Shown in pieces: positions 25,189 to 31,781 of a stretch of 64,000 nt of DNA. The position numbers and the translations under genes are program-made. The DNA lies in IMG/VR virus record IMGVR_UViG_3300027850_000002, positions 111,416 through 175,415 of that record; one strand, written 5' to 3'. How positions within the stretch are numbered: position 1 is the first letter of the stretch; each line of letters begins with the position of its first letter. The notes under the pieces were generated by a model that made no database searches, had not been told where the DNA came from, and saw nothing but the letters and a program-made list of their open reading frames with translations. This stretch comes from a virus.

Positions 25189-25847
25189 GGCGTCACGCTC
25201 CTACCGCGACGGTAGATGTACATGTCGTCATGAATGCCGTCCCAGTTGGGAAGGTGCACTGCCTTCACCTCAGTCCAATCCCTCTCGAGCGCGTCATGGA
25301 ACGCGTAGTCGCCGGTACATCCTCCGCGACCTTCACCGATGTACGCCACCGTGTCGCCGGTGTAGTACCAAAGACACGACGACGCGAAGTCGGTGTTGTA
25401 GTTCGGCCAGCACAAGAAGAGGGCGCGGTCAGCGCGCTTCTTGAGCTTGCCTGGCAGACCGTGCACCACACCCGTCCACCGCTTGGTGAACTGGTAGTGG
25501 TTGGTTTTGCCCGGGTGCTTGTCGTACGCCTGAACGTCCACGCCACGCTTGCGCAGCAAGTACGCCCAGTATCCCGACCCGGCGCCCATCTCGATGATGG
25601 GCCCCAGAGCCGCGAGTGCGTCGATAGCCTCGTCGTTGGGAATCGCGAACGAGAACTGCTTGATCAGCTCGCCGCGGACCGTGAACGATGAGCACACTGA
25701 GCCGTAGCGCCAGGAATCACGCGTAGTGTTCTTGGTGGCCTCGAAGCGCGCGCGGTAGTCGTCCTCGGGCAGCTTCGCGAGCCGCTCGAGAAACGTTTCG
25801 TGCGCAATCTTGTACTGGGTCAAGTACTGCCCGTAGCCCAGGTTCAC
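25185..25847 (-). CDS. SAM-dependent methyltransferase-like protein
   Basis: A 220-residue protein; the GTG start overlaps the upstream stop as GTGA. Residues 84-98 read PIIEMGAGSGYWAYL, the SAM-binding motif I, followed by an acidic YDKHPGK after the next strand. Strands such as ADRALFLCWPNYN follow in Rossmann order. The catalytic motif and substrate are not evident. Close relatives in eukaryotes and phages are uncharacterised. Coupled by ATGA to the receiver gene. Confidence 0.6.
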   Translation of the reverse strand: MNLGYGQYLTQYKIAHETFLERLAKLPEDDYRARFEATKNTTRDSWRYGSVCSSFTVRGELIKQFSFAIPNDEAIDALAALGPIIEMGAGSGYWAYLLRKRGVDVQAYDKHPGKTNHYQFTKRWTGVVHGLPGKLKKRADRALFLCWPNYNTDFASSCLWYYTGDTVAYIGEGRGGCTGDYAFHDALERDWTEVKAVHLPNWDGIHDDMYIYRRGRSVTP

Positions 25848-26467
25848 AGCGCGGCTCCGTTCGGCGCAACGAGCGCGTGCGTGGCCCAGAAGATCTGAGC
25901 CTCGCTGAGCTGCGCCTCGAGCCGTGCCCGCCTCTCCAAGCCCTCCTGCGTGCTGTCCTCGGGGAGCGCAGCGAGCTTGTTCTCGAGGTCGCCAGCCTCC
26001 ATCGACGCAGTCGGCATATCGAGCGAAGCGACGCCGTACGCCGTGTAGAGGACGCAGGCGACCGCGGTCACCTTGGTGCCCTTGCACTCCACACACTCGA
26101 CCTGGAACTTCACGCTCGGTCCACTGAGACCTGCGGTCCAAGTCCAACCCTCACCCATGCAGTAGTCGCACTTCTCCTCGTGGGGACCTGCGATGACGCG
26201 CACGAATCGCGTCGGCCGCTTGGGCTTGGCGACCAGGCGCGAGTCGCACGTACGCATGCCGCGCTTGGCATAGAACACCTCGCCCTCGTCGACCGGCGCG
26301 TCGCCTGCCGTCGGTCCGTACAGTTCGTTCGTGACCGTCCCGAGGTCTTCGGGCAGCTCGAGTGTTTCGATGAAGAACGCCGTCTTGTCAGCGTACTTCG
26401 CGAAGATGTGATCCCACTGCGCCTGAGTGAAACCGTGGTCCATATGTGATTCAGCGTGCTTCTTCAT
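25844..26467 (-). CDS. Protein with DnaJ-like zinc ribbon
   Basis: A 207-residue protein. Residues about 100-132 hold CDYCMGEGWTW and CVECKGTK, the CxxCxGxG repeats of DnaJ-type zinc centres, between an N-terminal unknown part and a C-terminal helical region. Its leader contains hairpin copy 3 followed by AAGGAG. Function unknown, perhaps a chaperone-like or RNA-binding accessory. Confidence 0.5.
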   Translation of the reverse strand: MKKHAESHMDHGFTQAQWDHIFAKYADKTAFFIETLELPEDLGTVTNELYGPTAGDAPVDEGEVFYAKRGMRTCDSRLVAKPKRPTRFVRVIAGPHEEKCDYCMGEGWTWTAGLSGPSVKFQVECVECKGTKVTAVACVLYTAYGVASLDMPTASMEAGDLENKLAALPEDSTQEGLERRARLEAQLSEAQIFWATHALVAPNGAAL

Positions 26468-26479
26468 GTTGATCTCCTT

Positions 26480-26491
26480 GCCCGTCAGGGC
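26480..26491 (-). promoter_or_regulatory. Leader hairpin copy 3 (GCCC-TGAC-GGGC)
   Basis: Minus-strand hairpin two bases before GGAG in the leader of the 26467 gene. The upstream bases CATTCAACC are also found before the 29366 gene. Confidence 0.6.
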
Positions 26492-26503
26492 GGTTGAATG
26501 TGT

Positions 26504-26695
26504 TTAGTAACGATACCTGGTGGTTGCTCCGATGCCGAGTCGTGCGTACCGCTCGGCCGTGGCGTAGTCACCGCGCTCGGCAGCCTTGCTCGCTTCGGCG
26601 TACCAGTACTTCGGAGAGGTCGTCTTCTCGACCGCCACAGCCATAACCGCGAGCCCGCCGCCGATTGCTTTCATCGCTTTCTTGAACTTACCCAT
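26504..26695 (-). CDS. Small hydrophobic/helical protein
   Basis: A 63-residue protein with a basic start, a short hydrophobic stretch (AIGGGLAVMAVAVEK) and a helix-turn-helix of TPR flavour (AAERGDYATAERYARLGIG). It is the first gene after a 218-base regulatory gap and carries hairpin copy 4 plus AAGGAG. Function unknown. Confidence 0.5.
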   Translation of the reverse strand: MGKFKKAMKAIGGGLAVMAVAVEKTTSPKYWYAEASKAAERGDYATAERYARLGIGATTRYRY

Positions 26696-26710
26696 AACAT
26701 CTGTCTCCTT

Positions 26711-26722
26711 GCCCGTCAGGGC
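26711..26722 (-). promoter_or_regulatory. Leader hairpin copy 4 (GCCC-TGAC-GGGC)
   Basis: Minus-strand hairpin two bases before GGAG of the 26695 gene. A second small palindrome, ATGCCT-TTCACT-AGGCAT, lies about 12 bases further upstream (26734-26751). Confidence 0.6.
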
Positions 26723-26766
26723 GGTTTATTGAATGCCTAGTGAAAGGCATGGTTTATCGACATAGT

Positions 26767-26798
26767 CTTATACCTATTTTCGAGGTCATTTTTTAGAC
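26767..26798 (-). promoter_or_regulatory. Putative promoter, GTCTAAA-N19-TATAAG
   Basis: On the minus strand GTCTAAA (26798-26792) is followed after 19 bases by TATAAG (26772-26767). The same pair with an 18-base spacer occurs before the minus-strand unit starting at 29366. It would drive the block headed by the 26695 gene. Confidence 0.45.
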
Positions 26799-26854
26799 TC
26801 ATTGGGTCAAGGATAGACGGCCATCTAGACCGCCCATCGTTCAACCAATGCGTA

Positions 26855-26888
26855 TTAACGGAGGTCTCGGATATCCATAGGCACCTCC
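26855..26888 (-). promoter_or_regulatory. Micro-ORF with sequestered Shine-Dalgarno
   Basis: On the minus strand AAAGGAGGT precedes a seven-codon ORF (MDIRDLR, 26878-26855). The Shine-Dalgarno bases GGAGGT (26888-26883) are the perfect complement of ACCTCC inside that ORF (26865-26860), so the start codon would sit in the loop of a hairpin. The site lies in the 218-base gap between 26696 and 26913 and may be a translational or attenuation control element. Confidence 0.4.
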
Positions 26889-26913
26889 TTTCTTTGAATG
26901 AAAGAGGGGCCTG

Positions 26914-27114
26914 CTAGGGCTTGAACACGATCTTCGATTCGCCGTTCACGCGAGCATCGGGGTCACGGACGATAGCGCCGTCCACCGTGACCTTGCCTCG
27001 CAGGATGGCTTTTCGAGCCTTGCCCTTCGACAGTTTGACGTCCTCGGAAACGACGTCGAGTAGCGCGAATGTGAACACCGTCGGGATGTTCTGGAGGGGT
27101 GGTAGGCCTTTCAC
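26914..27114 (-). CDS. Small S4-like RNA-binding domain protein
   Basis: A 66-residue protein with GTG start 4 bases after AGGAG. LSKGKARKAILRGKVTVDGA and the following strand fit the S4 RNA-binding fold (S-x-x-A-x-x-x-I-x-x-G-x-V-x-V-(N/D)-G). Free-standing S4 proteins bind structured RNA and act in translation. It is divergent from the 27138 gene; the two starts are 24 bases apart. Confidence 0.6.
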   Translation of the reverse strand: MKGLPPLQNIPTVFTFALLDVVSEDVKLSKGKARKAILRGKVTVDGAIVRDPDARVNGESKIVFKP

Positions 27115-27122
27115 GGAACTCC

Positions 27123-27128
27123 TATAAT
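27123..27128 (+). promoter_or_regulatory. TATAAT -10 element, leaderless geometry
   Basis: CTCCTATAATTACAG, the hexamer ending 9 bases before GTG 27138. No ribosome binding site serves that GTG. The same bases on the other strand contain the AGGAG of the divergent S4 gene, so the two genes share 24 bases of control sequence. Confidence 0.65.
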
Positions 27129-27137
27129 TACAGCGAC

Positions 27138-28532
27138 GTGGAAAATTACCTGAAGATAGCTTTCCTCGACGGAGCGCAGGATGCCCTGTCACGACATGGC
27201 CTCGCTCCCAAGCGGGAGAAATCCATGCTTCGGAAGGTGCTTCCTTGGGCAGCGGCGCTTGGCGCGGGGGCAGGGGCGTACAAATTCTTACGGACGCCAT
27301 CGTTCTCCGCGAACCCGCTCCTTCGGAAGGTGCAACAGCAAGCCGCGAGCAAGGGCTTCCACCGCATCGTCGACGTCACGCCGGACGGAACCGGCGGACT
27401 GTTTCGTCCGGTGGCCAACGCCGAAGGCAAGCTGTCTCCGTGGAACAAGCTGAAGATGTTCCTCAACGAGGGTACGACCGAAGCGATTCCGATCTCGCAC
27501 GCAGGTGACGTTCCGAAAGTCGTCGGGCACAAGGGGCCGCGTCGCGTGCAGGGCGTCACCCACGGGCGGCATGACGTCTTCGGAACCTCCGACGCCGTAC
27601 GTGGCGGCATCGACATCGAGGGGCCGCAAGAGACGATGACAGCGATGAACCGCGTATCCAAGGGCGGCAAGAAGTTCGAAGCAAACCTGTTGAACAAACA
27701 CGCTCCGGGGTCGATGCCCGAGACACATACCGACCTCGGTCAACTGTTCGAAGGTCTACCTGCCGATCGCCAGCAAGCCGTTGCGGAGCTGCAGAGCCGG
27801 GTTCTTTCAAACCACGGCGAGAACGTATTGCTGAAACCGAACCAGGGCTTGGCATCCGGAGGAAAGTTCCCTCGTGCAAACCAGGACTGGAGTTCACAGC
27901 TTCAAGCATACGATGCACACATGGCAGACCCTGCCAAACGCCAAACGTGGCGAGCAGCGAAGCAAGTCGGCGGAAACGAACTGTCGAAATACATGATCGA
28001 CAACGGATTGTATGAAGGTGGCGTTCTCCATCAGGCGCTGCGCAACCCGAAGTCGGTGCTTGCACAGAAACTGATCGAGAATCCATTGGGTGAATGGCGG
28101 GCACACACGATGGCGGGCAGCGTGCCTGCGAACATGATGTTCCCGCGTTTCTCCAAAGGACCGAAGGCCATCGCGGGCGTCATCCATCGTGACAAGGCGA
28201 TGCAGAGTTTTCTCGAGGATACGGTCGCGAAGCTGCCGCCGAAGTATCAGTCGGGGAACTACGCGTTCGATGTGATGCCACACCGCCAACCGGATGGTTC
28301 CATCGGATACAAGATTCTCGAGATGAACCCAACCGAACAAGCCACGGCGACGGCGGCGGGTGGTGGATCTGGTTTCTTGGATCCGTCCACCGTACCGTTC
28401 ACCGGACACTCGCATTACCGCGCTGCGACGGGCCGCCACACGCCGTTGGTGGCGGGCTTGGGCGGCGTCGGCGCCGCGAGTCTCGCAGGTCTCGGCACGC
28501 GCGCGCTCACTCGTGACGAGGACGAACAATAA
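27138..28532 (+). CDS. Possible ATP-grasp-fold protein with shared N-terminal motif
   Basis: A 464-residue protein starting at GTG behind CCTATAATT. The first residues (YLKIAFLDGAQDALSRHGL) carry the motif shared with other probable virion proteins, then a hydrophobic segment. LLKPNQGLASGG near residue 230, EWRAHTMAGSV near 325, YAFDVM near 375 and ILEMNPTEQ near 394 follow the order of nucleotide- and metal-binding elements in ATP-grasp ligases. A Gly/Ala hydrophobic tail closes the protein. Substrate unknown. Alternative: a structural protein with chance resemblance. Confidence 0.5.
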   Translation: MENYLKIAFLDGAQDALSRHGLAPKREKSMLRKVLPWAAALGAGAGAYKFLRTPSFSANPLLRKVQQQAASKGFHRIVDVTPDGTGGLFRPVANAEGKLSPWNKLKMFLNEGTTEAIPISHAGDVPKVVGHKGPRRVQGVTHGRHDVFGTSDAVRGGIDIEGPQETMTAMNRVSKGGKKFEANLLNKHAPGSMPETHTDLGQLFEGLPADRQQAVAELQSRVLSNHGENVLLKPNQGLASGGKFPRANQDWSSQLQAYDAHMADPAKRQTWRAAKQVGGNELSKYMIDNGLYEGGVLHQALRNPKSVLAQKLIENPLGEWRAHTMAGSVPANMMFPRFSKGPKAIAGVIHRDKAMQSFLEDTVAKLPPKYQSGNYAFDVMPHRQPDGSIGYKILEMNPTEQATATAAGGGSGFLDPSTVPFTGHSHYRAATGRHTPLVAGLGGVGAASLAGLGTRALTRDEDEQ

Positions 28533-28992
28533 CCCCGTCGTTCATCCACCGCTGCTTGAAGCGTTGGATGGGCGTCCACCGGCGCAGTTGTCGGCGAACG
28601 CTCGGATCAGCGAGGTAGACAATGTCTTCATCCTCGTCGATCGCATGTACGACGCCGTAATGGTCGTCGTCCAAGCCAACCAGGACCACGTTGCCACGCT
28701 TCAATGCGCGCACGAGGCCTAACCAACTTAGGCGTTCGCGCGGAGCGACCCGCAGGTCACACGAACGCAAGAACCGAACGATCGGTCCCTCCGCGGTGCC
28801 TTCACTCGTGGTGCCGACTGCGTCGAGAACCTCTGTGTAACTAACGTCAGCACCGAAGAACGACGCAATCGCGTAGGTGCAGCAAGGGCCGCACGTGTAG
28901 CGCGTGAACTGAAGCTCGCGTGGAAAGTCGATGTAGCCGACAAGCACTGGGCGCCTCCGAGGCAGGTCTTCGTGAGTGTTCACGGTGATCAT
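28507..28992 (-). CDS. C39-like cysteine peptidase
   Basis: A 161-residue protein; the start overlaps the lipoprotein gene by ATGA. LQFTRYTCGPCCTYAIASFF holds the likely nucleophile Cys34, HYGVVHAIDED the His (111 or 116) and LADPSV the Asp (129), the triad order of C39 bacteriocin-processing peptidases. There is no transporter domain, so it resembles the free-standing C39-like proteins. Its 3' end overlaps the convergent gene by 26 bases. Substrate unknown. Confidence 0.65.
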   Translation of the reverse strand: MITVNTHEDLPRRRPVLVGYIDFPRELQFTRYTCGPCCTYAIASFFGADVSYTEVLDAVGTTSEGTAEGPIVRFLRSCDLRVAPRERLSWLGLVRALKRGNVVLVGLDDDHYGVVHAIDEDEDIVYLADPSVRRQLRRWTPIQRFKQRWMNDGVIVRPRHE

Positions 28993-29366
28993 GACGGCAG
29001 CACGAAGACGGCGGACGTAAAGGTTTCGCAAACTACGACTGCGTGACCATCGCCCACGAACAGCGCGGAGCCTGCTAAAGACCGTGTGACTGTACGACCG
29101 CCCAGTTGACTCGCAGCTCCAACACGCCACGCCGTTAGCTGGAGCAAGTCCGAAGCTGTTTTGCCTGGGTACAGGTGAATGGCGTACCCGTTGGAACACG
29201 TCACGGTCGCCGTCGACACCATCGACACAGCACCACTGTCGGTAACGGCCGTGCCACCGCCGTCTATCGCTACACTGCCGGCATCAGGAAGTATTTCCTC
29301 TCGACCATCGTTCCGACCTTCGACACCGCAACCGAACATTAAAGCGAGAACCAGGACGATCTTCAT
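28989..29366 (-). CDS. Putative lipoprotein
   Basis: A 125-residue protein with a short signal (MKIVLVLALMFGCG) that ends in Phe-Gly-Cys, compatible with lipid attachment at Cys13, then a polar Gly/Ser region and a beta-rich C-terminus with two Cys. It is paired with the C39-like peptidase. Possible superinfection-exclusion or envelope protein; not proven. Confidence 0.5.
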   Translation of the reverse strand: MKIVLVLALMFGCGVEGRNDGREEILPDAGSVAIDGGGTAVTDSGAVSMVSTATVTCSNGYAIHLYPGKTASDLLQLTAWRVGAASQLGGRTVTRSLAGSALFVGDGHAVVVCETFTSAVFVLPS

Positions 29367-29413
29367 AGAGAGCCTTTGGTTGAATGTGTATTCCGCATAC
29401 CTGTAGACACATC

Positions 29414-29444
29414 CTTATGCCCAAATCGTAGGGCCGATTTAGAC
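29414..29444 (-). promoter_or_regulatory. Putative promoter, GTCTAAA-N18-CATAAG
   Basis: On the minus strand GTCTAAA (29444-29438) and CATAAG (29419-29414) are 18 bases apart, and 12 of 18 positions from the hexamer onward agree with the 26767 promoter. It would serve the lipoprotein and peptidase pair. The rest of the gap 29367-29598 holds two copies of GTCCAACCG and otherwise nothing recognised. Confidence 0.45.
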
Positions 29445-29598
29445 CGCCCCTTGACAGGGTCCAACCGACGAGGCTGCCAGCGTGCGGGTGTGGGTGTTGT
29501 GACGTCCAACCGCGGCCCGGCAGGACCGGACCCCGCTGCCCGCCCTCAAACCATCGCCAACGAGTTGCGTGCGTGTCCTCCCAACTAAGGAGGATCGA

Positions 29599-29859
29599 AT
29601 GGCAGCAGCTACCCCCCGACCGTTGTCCGGCGACGACCCGCCACGCAACGCGTTCACAACCCAGCCTGAATGGATCTCCGCTGCTCGTCTAGCGAACCTC
29701 CTGGATGTTCGCGTAGACCATCTCCGTTCTCTGGTCGCCCGGCGCGAAATCCCGTTCGGCCGGGTCGGCAGACTCGTCAGGTTTCACTGGCCGACGATCC
29801 AGCGCTGGATCGGTGAAGCAGCGGCAGCAGGCCGGGCCCCCGCCAGGGTGTCCCCGTGA
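29599..29859 (+). CDS. Excisionase-type helix-turn-helix protein
   Basis: An 86-residue protein behind a perfect AAGGAGG. Residues 25-70 (WISAARLANLLDVRVDHLRS, then FGRVGRLVRFHWPTIQRWI) fit the MerR/excisionase-like HTH_17 fold, where a short HTH is followed by a basic wing and a Trp near the end. No integrase gene is visible in the window, so it may be a transcription regulator and not a true excisionase. Confidence 0.65.
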   Translation: MAAATPRPLSGDDPPRNAFTTQPEWISAARLANLLDVRVDHLRSLVARREIPFGRVGRLVRFHWPTIQRWIGEAAAAGRAPARVSP

Positions 29860-30056
29860 CGTCGCGCCAGCTGAGCATGTTGAACGAGCGCGATCGCCGC
29901 TACGTCGGCGCGGACGCCTCGTTCATGATCAACATCGCGAAGCGCTGCACGAGCGTGCCATCAACGATCAGCGCGTTCGTGGCGGACGTCGTGTCCGGAT
30001 CGCCGAAGGCCGTCATGTTCTCCGAACAGAGCCGATCCCAGCGTGGGAGCAACTGA
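29856..30056 (+). CDS. Conserved small phage protein, apparently frameshifted
   Basis: A 66-residue frame with GTG start overlapping the HTH gene as GTGA. NERDRRYVGADASFMINIAK resembles the start of a small protein known from many phages, but the expected C-terminus (PIPAWEQLTIEERSNWCATA) is found in the -1 frame and runs to 30124. No start codon serves that second part. This looks like a real frameshift, a recoding site or a sequence error. Confidence 0.45.
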   Translation: MTSRQLSMLNERDRRYVGADASFMINIAKRCTSVPSTISAFVADVVSGSPKAVMFSEQSRSQRGSN

Positions 30057-30124
30057 CCATAGAGGAGCGATCGAACTGGTGCGCCACTGCAATGGCGGTG
30101 TTCCCACAGCTGAACGACGCGTAG

Positions 30125-30388
30125 CTACGCGTCTGCGGGCGGGTTCGCCTTCGCGAACGCCTTGAACACGCGCTTGTACTCAGCCTTGTTCTTGAGCTTG
30201 AGCTGAGCACTGCCCGCGAGATTCTGCAGCTGTTCAGCAGCAAGCTCACTGAGCACATCCATCGACGCGTCCGGATCACGGCCTTCGCTGAGGGCGGACG
30301 CGAGATCGACAGGGAGGTTGATGATGATCGGCGTCTTGCCGATCTTGGTGGTGAACTGCGCAGTGATGGTGGACTTGGTCTTAGGCAT
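30125..30388 (-). CDS. Hypothetical protein
   Basis: An 87-residue protein with a beta start (STITAQFTTKIGKTPIIINL) and helical C-terminus rich in Lys/Ala. Its end abuts the convergent frameshifted gene. Function unknown. Confidence 0.5.
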   Translation of the reverse strand: MPKTKSTITAQFTTKIGKTPIIINLPVDLASALSEGRDPDASMDVLSELAAEQLQNLAGSAQLKLKNKAEYKRVFKAFAKANPPADA

Positions 30389-30400
30389 GGCGATGTTTAT

Positions 30401-30895
30401 CTAGCAACCCGATGCAGTCGTCAACTCTTGATCCTGCCATTGCAGCTGCTTCACTTGACGTTTCACATGCGCCGCGTACTCAAGGCAGTTGAACGTTCCG
30501 CCTGCTGAGCCGTCGTGCACAGACAAGAGCAGGCTGCAGTGGTCGACCATCCACTCGTTACGTCGTTGCATCTTCCAAGGCTTGTACGGTCCCGCGGAGA
30601 CGACGTGGATCTCTTTTGCTTTGTTCAGGAGTGCTCGGTACCGCTCTTGAGAAGGCAGTGGCCAGTTCTCGCCCCACCCATCGCAAGGCAGCGCCGCGAT
30701 GAACGGTATGCCCAGCTCGACGCATGTCTCGGCTGCCCAGGTATCGACACCGAGTGCCATGCCCGAGATTGCGTAGACTGGCCAGTTCGCGCAAAGGGCA
30801 TTACGTAACGCAATACGGATGCACAATACGACGGGGTGAAGAGGGTCCCAGCCGCCCAACTTGTCTGGACGATGTCCCGTGAATGCAACAATCAC
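30401..30895 (-). CDS. YpsA/DUF1273-type SLOG domain protein
   Basis: A 164-residue protein; GTG start gives VIVAFTGHRPDKLGGWD, the signature of the YpsA branch of the SLOG superfamily. AISGMALGVDTWAAETCVEL and the C-terminal DGSAGGTFNCLEYA are the other two nucleotide-binding stretches. SLOG proteins bind NAD- or nucleotide-derived ligands and are found in conflict systems. It lies next to macro-like and RyR genes. Its start overlaps the divergent membrane protein gene by 24 bases. Confidence 0.7.
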   Translation of the reverse strand: MIVAFTGHRPDKLGGWDPLHPVVLCIRIALRNALCANWPVYAISGMALGVDTWAAETCVELGIPFIAALPCDGWGENWPLPSQERYRALLNKAKEIHVVSAGPYKPWKMQRRNEWMVDHCSLLLSVHDGSAGGTFNCLEYAAHVKRQVKQLQWQDQELTTASGC

Positions 30896-31093
30896 GCGTG
30901 GTACCGTCCGAGGACGTTCACTCTCATTGCAGTTATTGTTGCCGTTGGTGTCATTGTGTGGGCGATCAACTACGCCATCCCGATGGAGCCGATGTTCAAG
31001 CGGGCGGTTACCGCGGTGGCTGTTGTATGTGTCGTACTTTACGCGCTGAAGGTCTTTGGCCTGTTCACAGGCCACATGCGTTTCCCGGGCTAA
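30872..31093 (+). CDS. Thivi_2564-like two-span membrane protein
   Basis: A 73-residue protein with two membrane spans (TLIAVIVAVGVIVWAINY and AVTAVAVVCVVLYALKVFGL) separated by IPMEPMFKR. This W...N..IPM...(K/R)....V....L.(V/L)FGL layout matches a family of small membrane proteins known from bacteria and phages. It is the only plus-strand gene among minus-strand neighbours and overlaps the SLOG gene at their 5' ends. Confidence 0.55.
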   Translation: MSRECNNHAWYRPRTFTLIAVIVAVGVIVWAINYAIPMEPMFKRAVTAVAVVCVVLYALKVFGLFTGHMRFPG

Positions 31094-31437
31094 GGCTCAT
31101 TCCGCCAGCCCGGCGGCAACCTGCAGTTCGTAGGAGCGGACTCGAACATCGGAGCGATTTCAGCTTCGGTGAAGCCTGCGAGTCCGCAACCAATCTTGAC
31201 GACCTGGAACTCCAGTTCGGGGTGTTCGTGCGCGTACGCGACGAACGTTTTGACGGACGACGCGACGTCGTCGAGAGGGCGTACACGAAGGTTCGCGTCC
31301 TTGGTCGGAATTGCGTAGGCCCTGCTGGTGCGGCCTTCGCCGACGCCGTAGACCGCGCCGTAGGTCTCGCGTGCCTCGAGCGCGGAGCCCTTGCCGTGGC
31401 GACCGGCGAGGTTGGAACCGAAGACGAAGATCTTCAA
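31090..31437 (-). CDS. Macro-domain-like protein (A1S_2505 family)
   Basis: A 115-residue protein with IFVFGSNLAGRHGKGSALEA at the start, AYAIPTKD in the middle and VVKIGCGLAGFTEAEIAPMF near the end. This pattern defines the A1S_2505 phage family, related to macro domains that bind ADP-ribose derivatives. It lies between SLOG and RyR genes, overlapping the next gene by ATGA, which supports a joint role in nucleotide-derivative metabolism. Confidence 0.7.
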   Translation of the reverse strand: MKIFVFGSNLAGRHGKGSALEARETYGAVYGVGEGRTSRAYAIPTKDANLRVRPLDDVASSVKTFVAYAHEHPELEFQVVKIGCGLAGFTEAEIAPMFESAPTNCRLPPGWRNEP

Positions 31438-31781
31438 GGTCCCGTCATCCTCACACCGTGCAGCCGCCCGACATCCCGCACCTGCTTGACCACGTTCTCC
31501 CAGTGCTTGGAGCCGCTTCGCGTCAGCTCGCCTTCGACGATCCCGGGGTGTGTCTTTTTTTCTTCGTCCAGGACGCGGTCCCAGCGCCAGCCCTGCAACG
31601 TCATCGCGAGGAACCAGGCGCTGCGTGTGAAGTCAGGGCTGCCTGTGTTCAATGCAGCGTCTGCAACTGCGTAGGCGGCGACCCGACGCCAATCCGGCGC
31701 CTCAGTCCACGGGACTGGATCGAAGTCGTGCTCGAGAGCGGCCTTCGCACACGTCGTGAAGTACTCGTCGTACGGCCTCAT
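31434..31781 (-). CDS. RyR-domain-like protein
   Basis: A 115-residue protein whose last 60 residues (MTLQGWRWDRVLDEEKKTHP then ELTRSGSKHWENVVKQ) match the bacterial/phage RyR domain: GW.yg..kd..kk.hP......L. Its first half is a helical unit (WRRVAAYAVADAALNTG) similar in position to the next gene, so the two are probably paralogues. Coupled by ATGA on both sides. Confidence 0.6.
   Translation of the reverse strand: MRPYDEYFTTCAKAALEHDFDPVPWTEAPDWRRVAAYAVADAALNTGSPDFTRSAWFLAMTLQGWRWDRVLDEEKKTHPGIVEGELTRSGSKHWENVVKQVRDVGRLHGVRMTGP

Noticed and set aside
29599-29859. Excisionase as evidence for a temperate phage
   Set aside because: No integrase, repressor or attachment site is visible; HTH proteins of this fold also occur in lytic phages.
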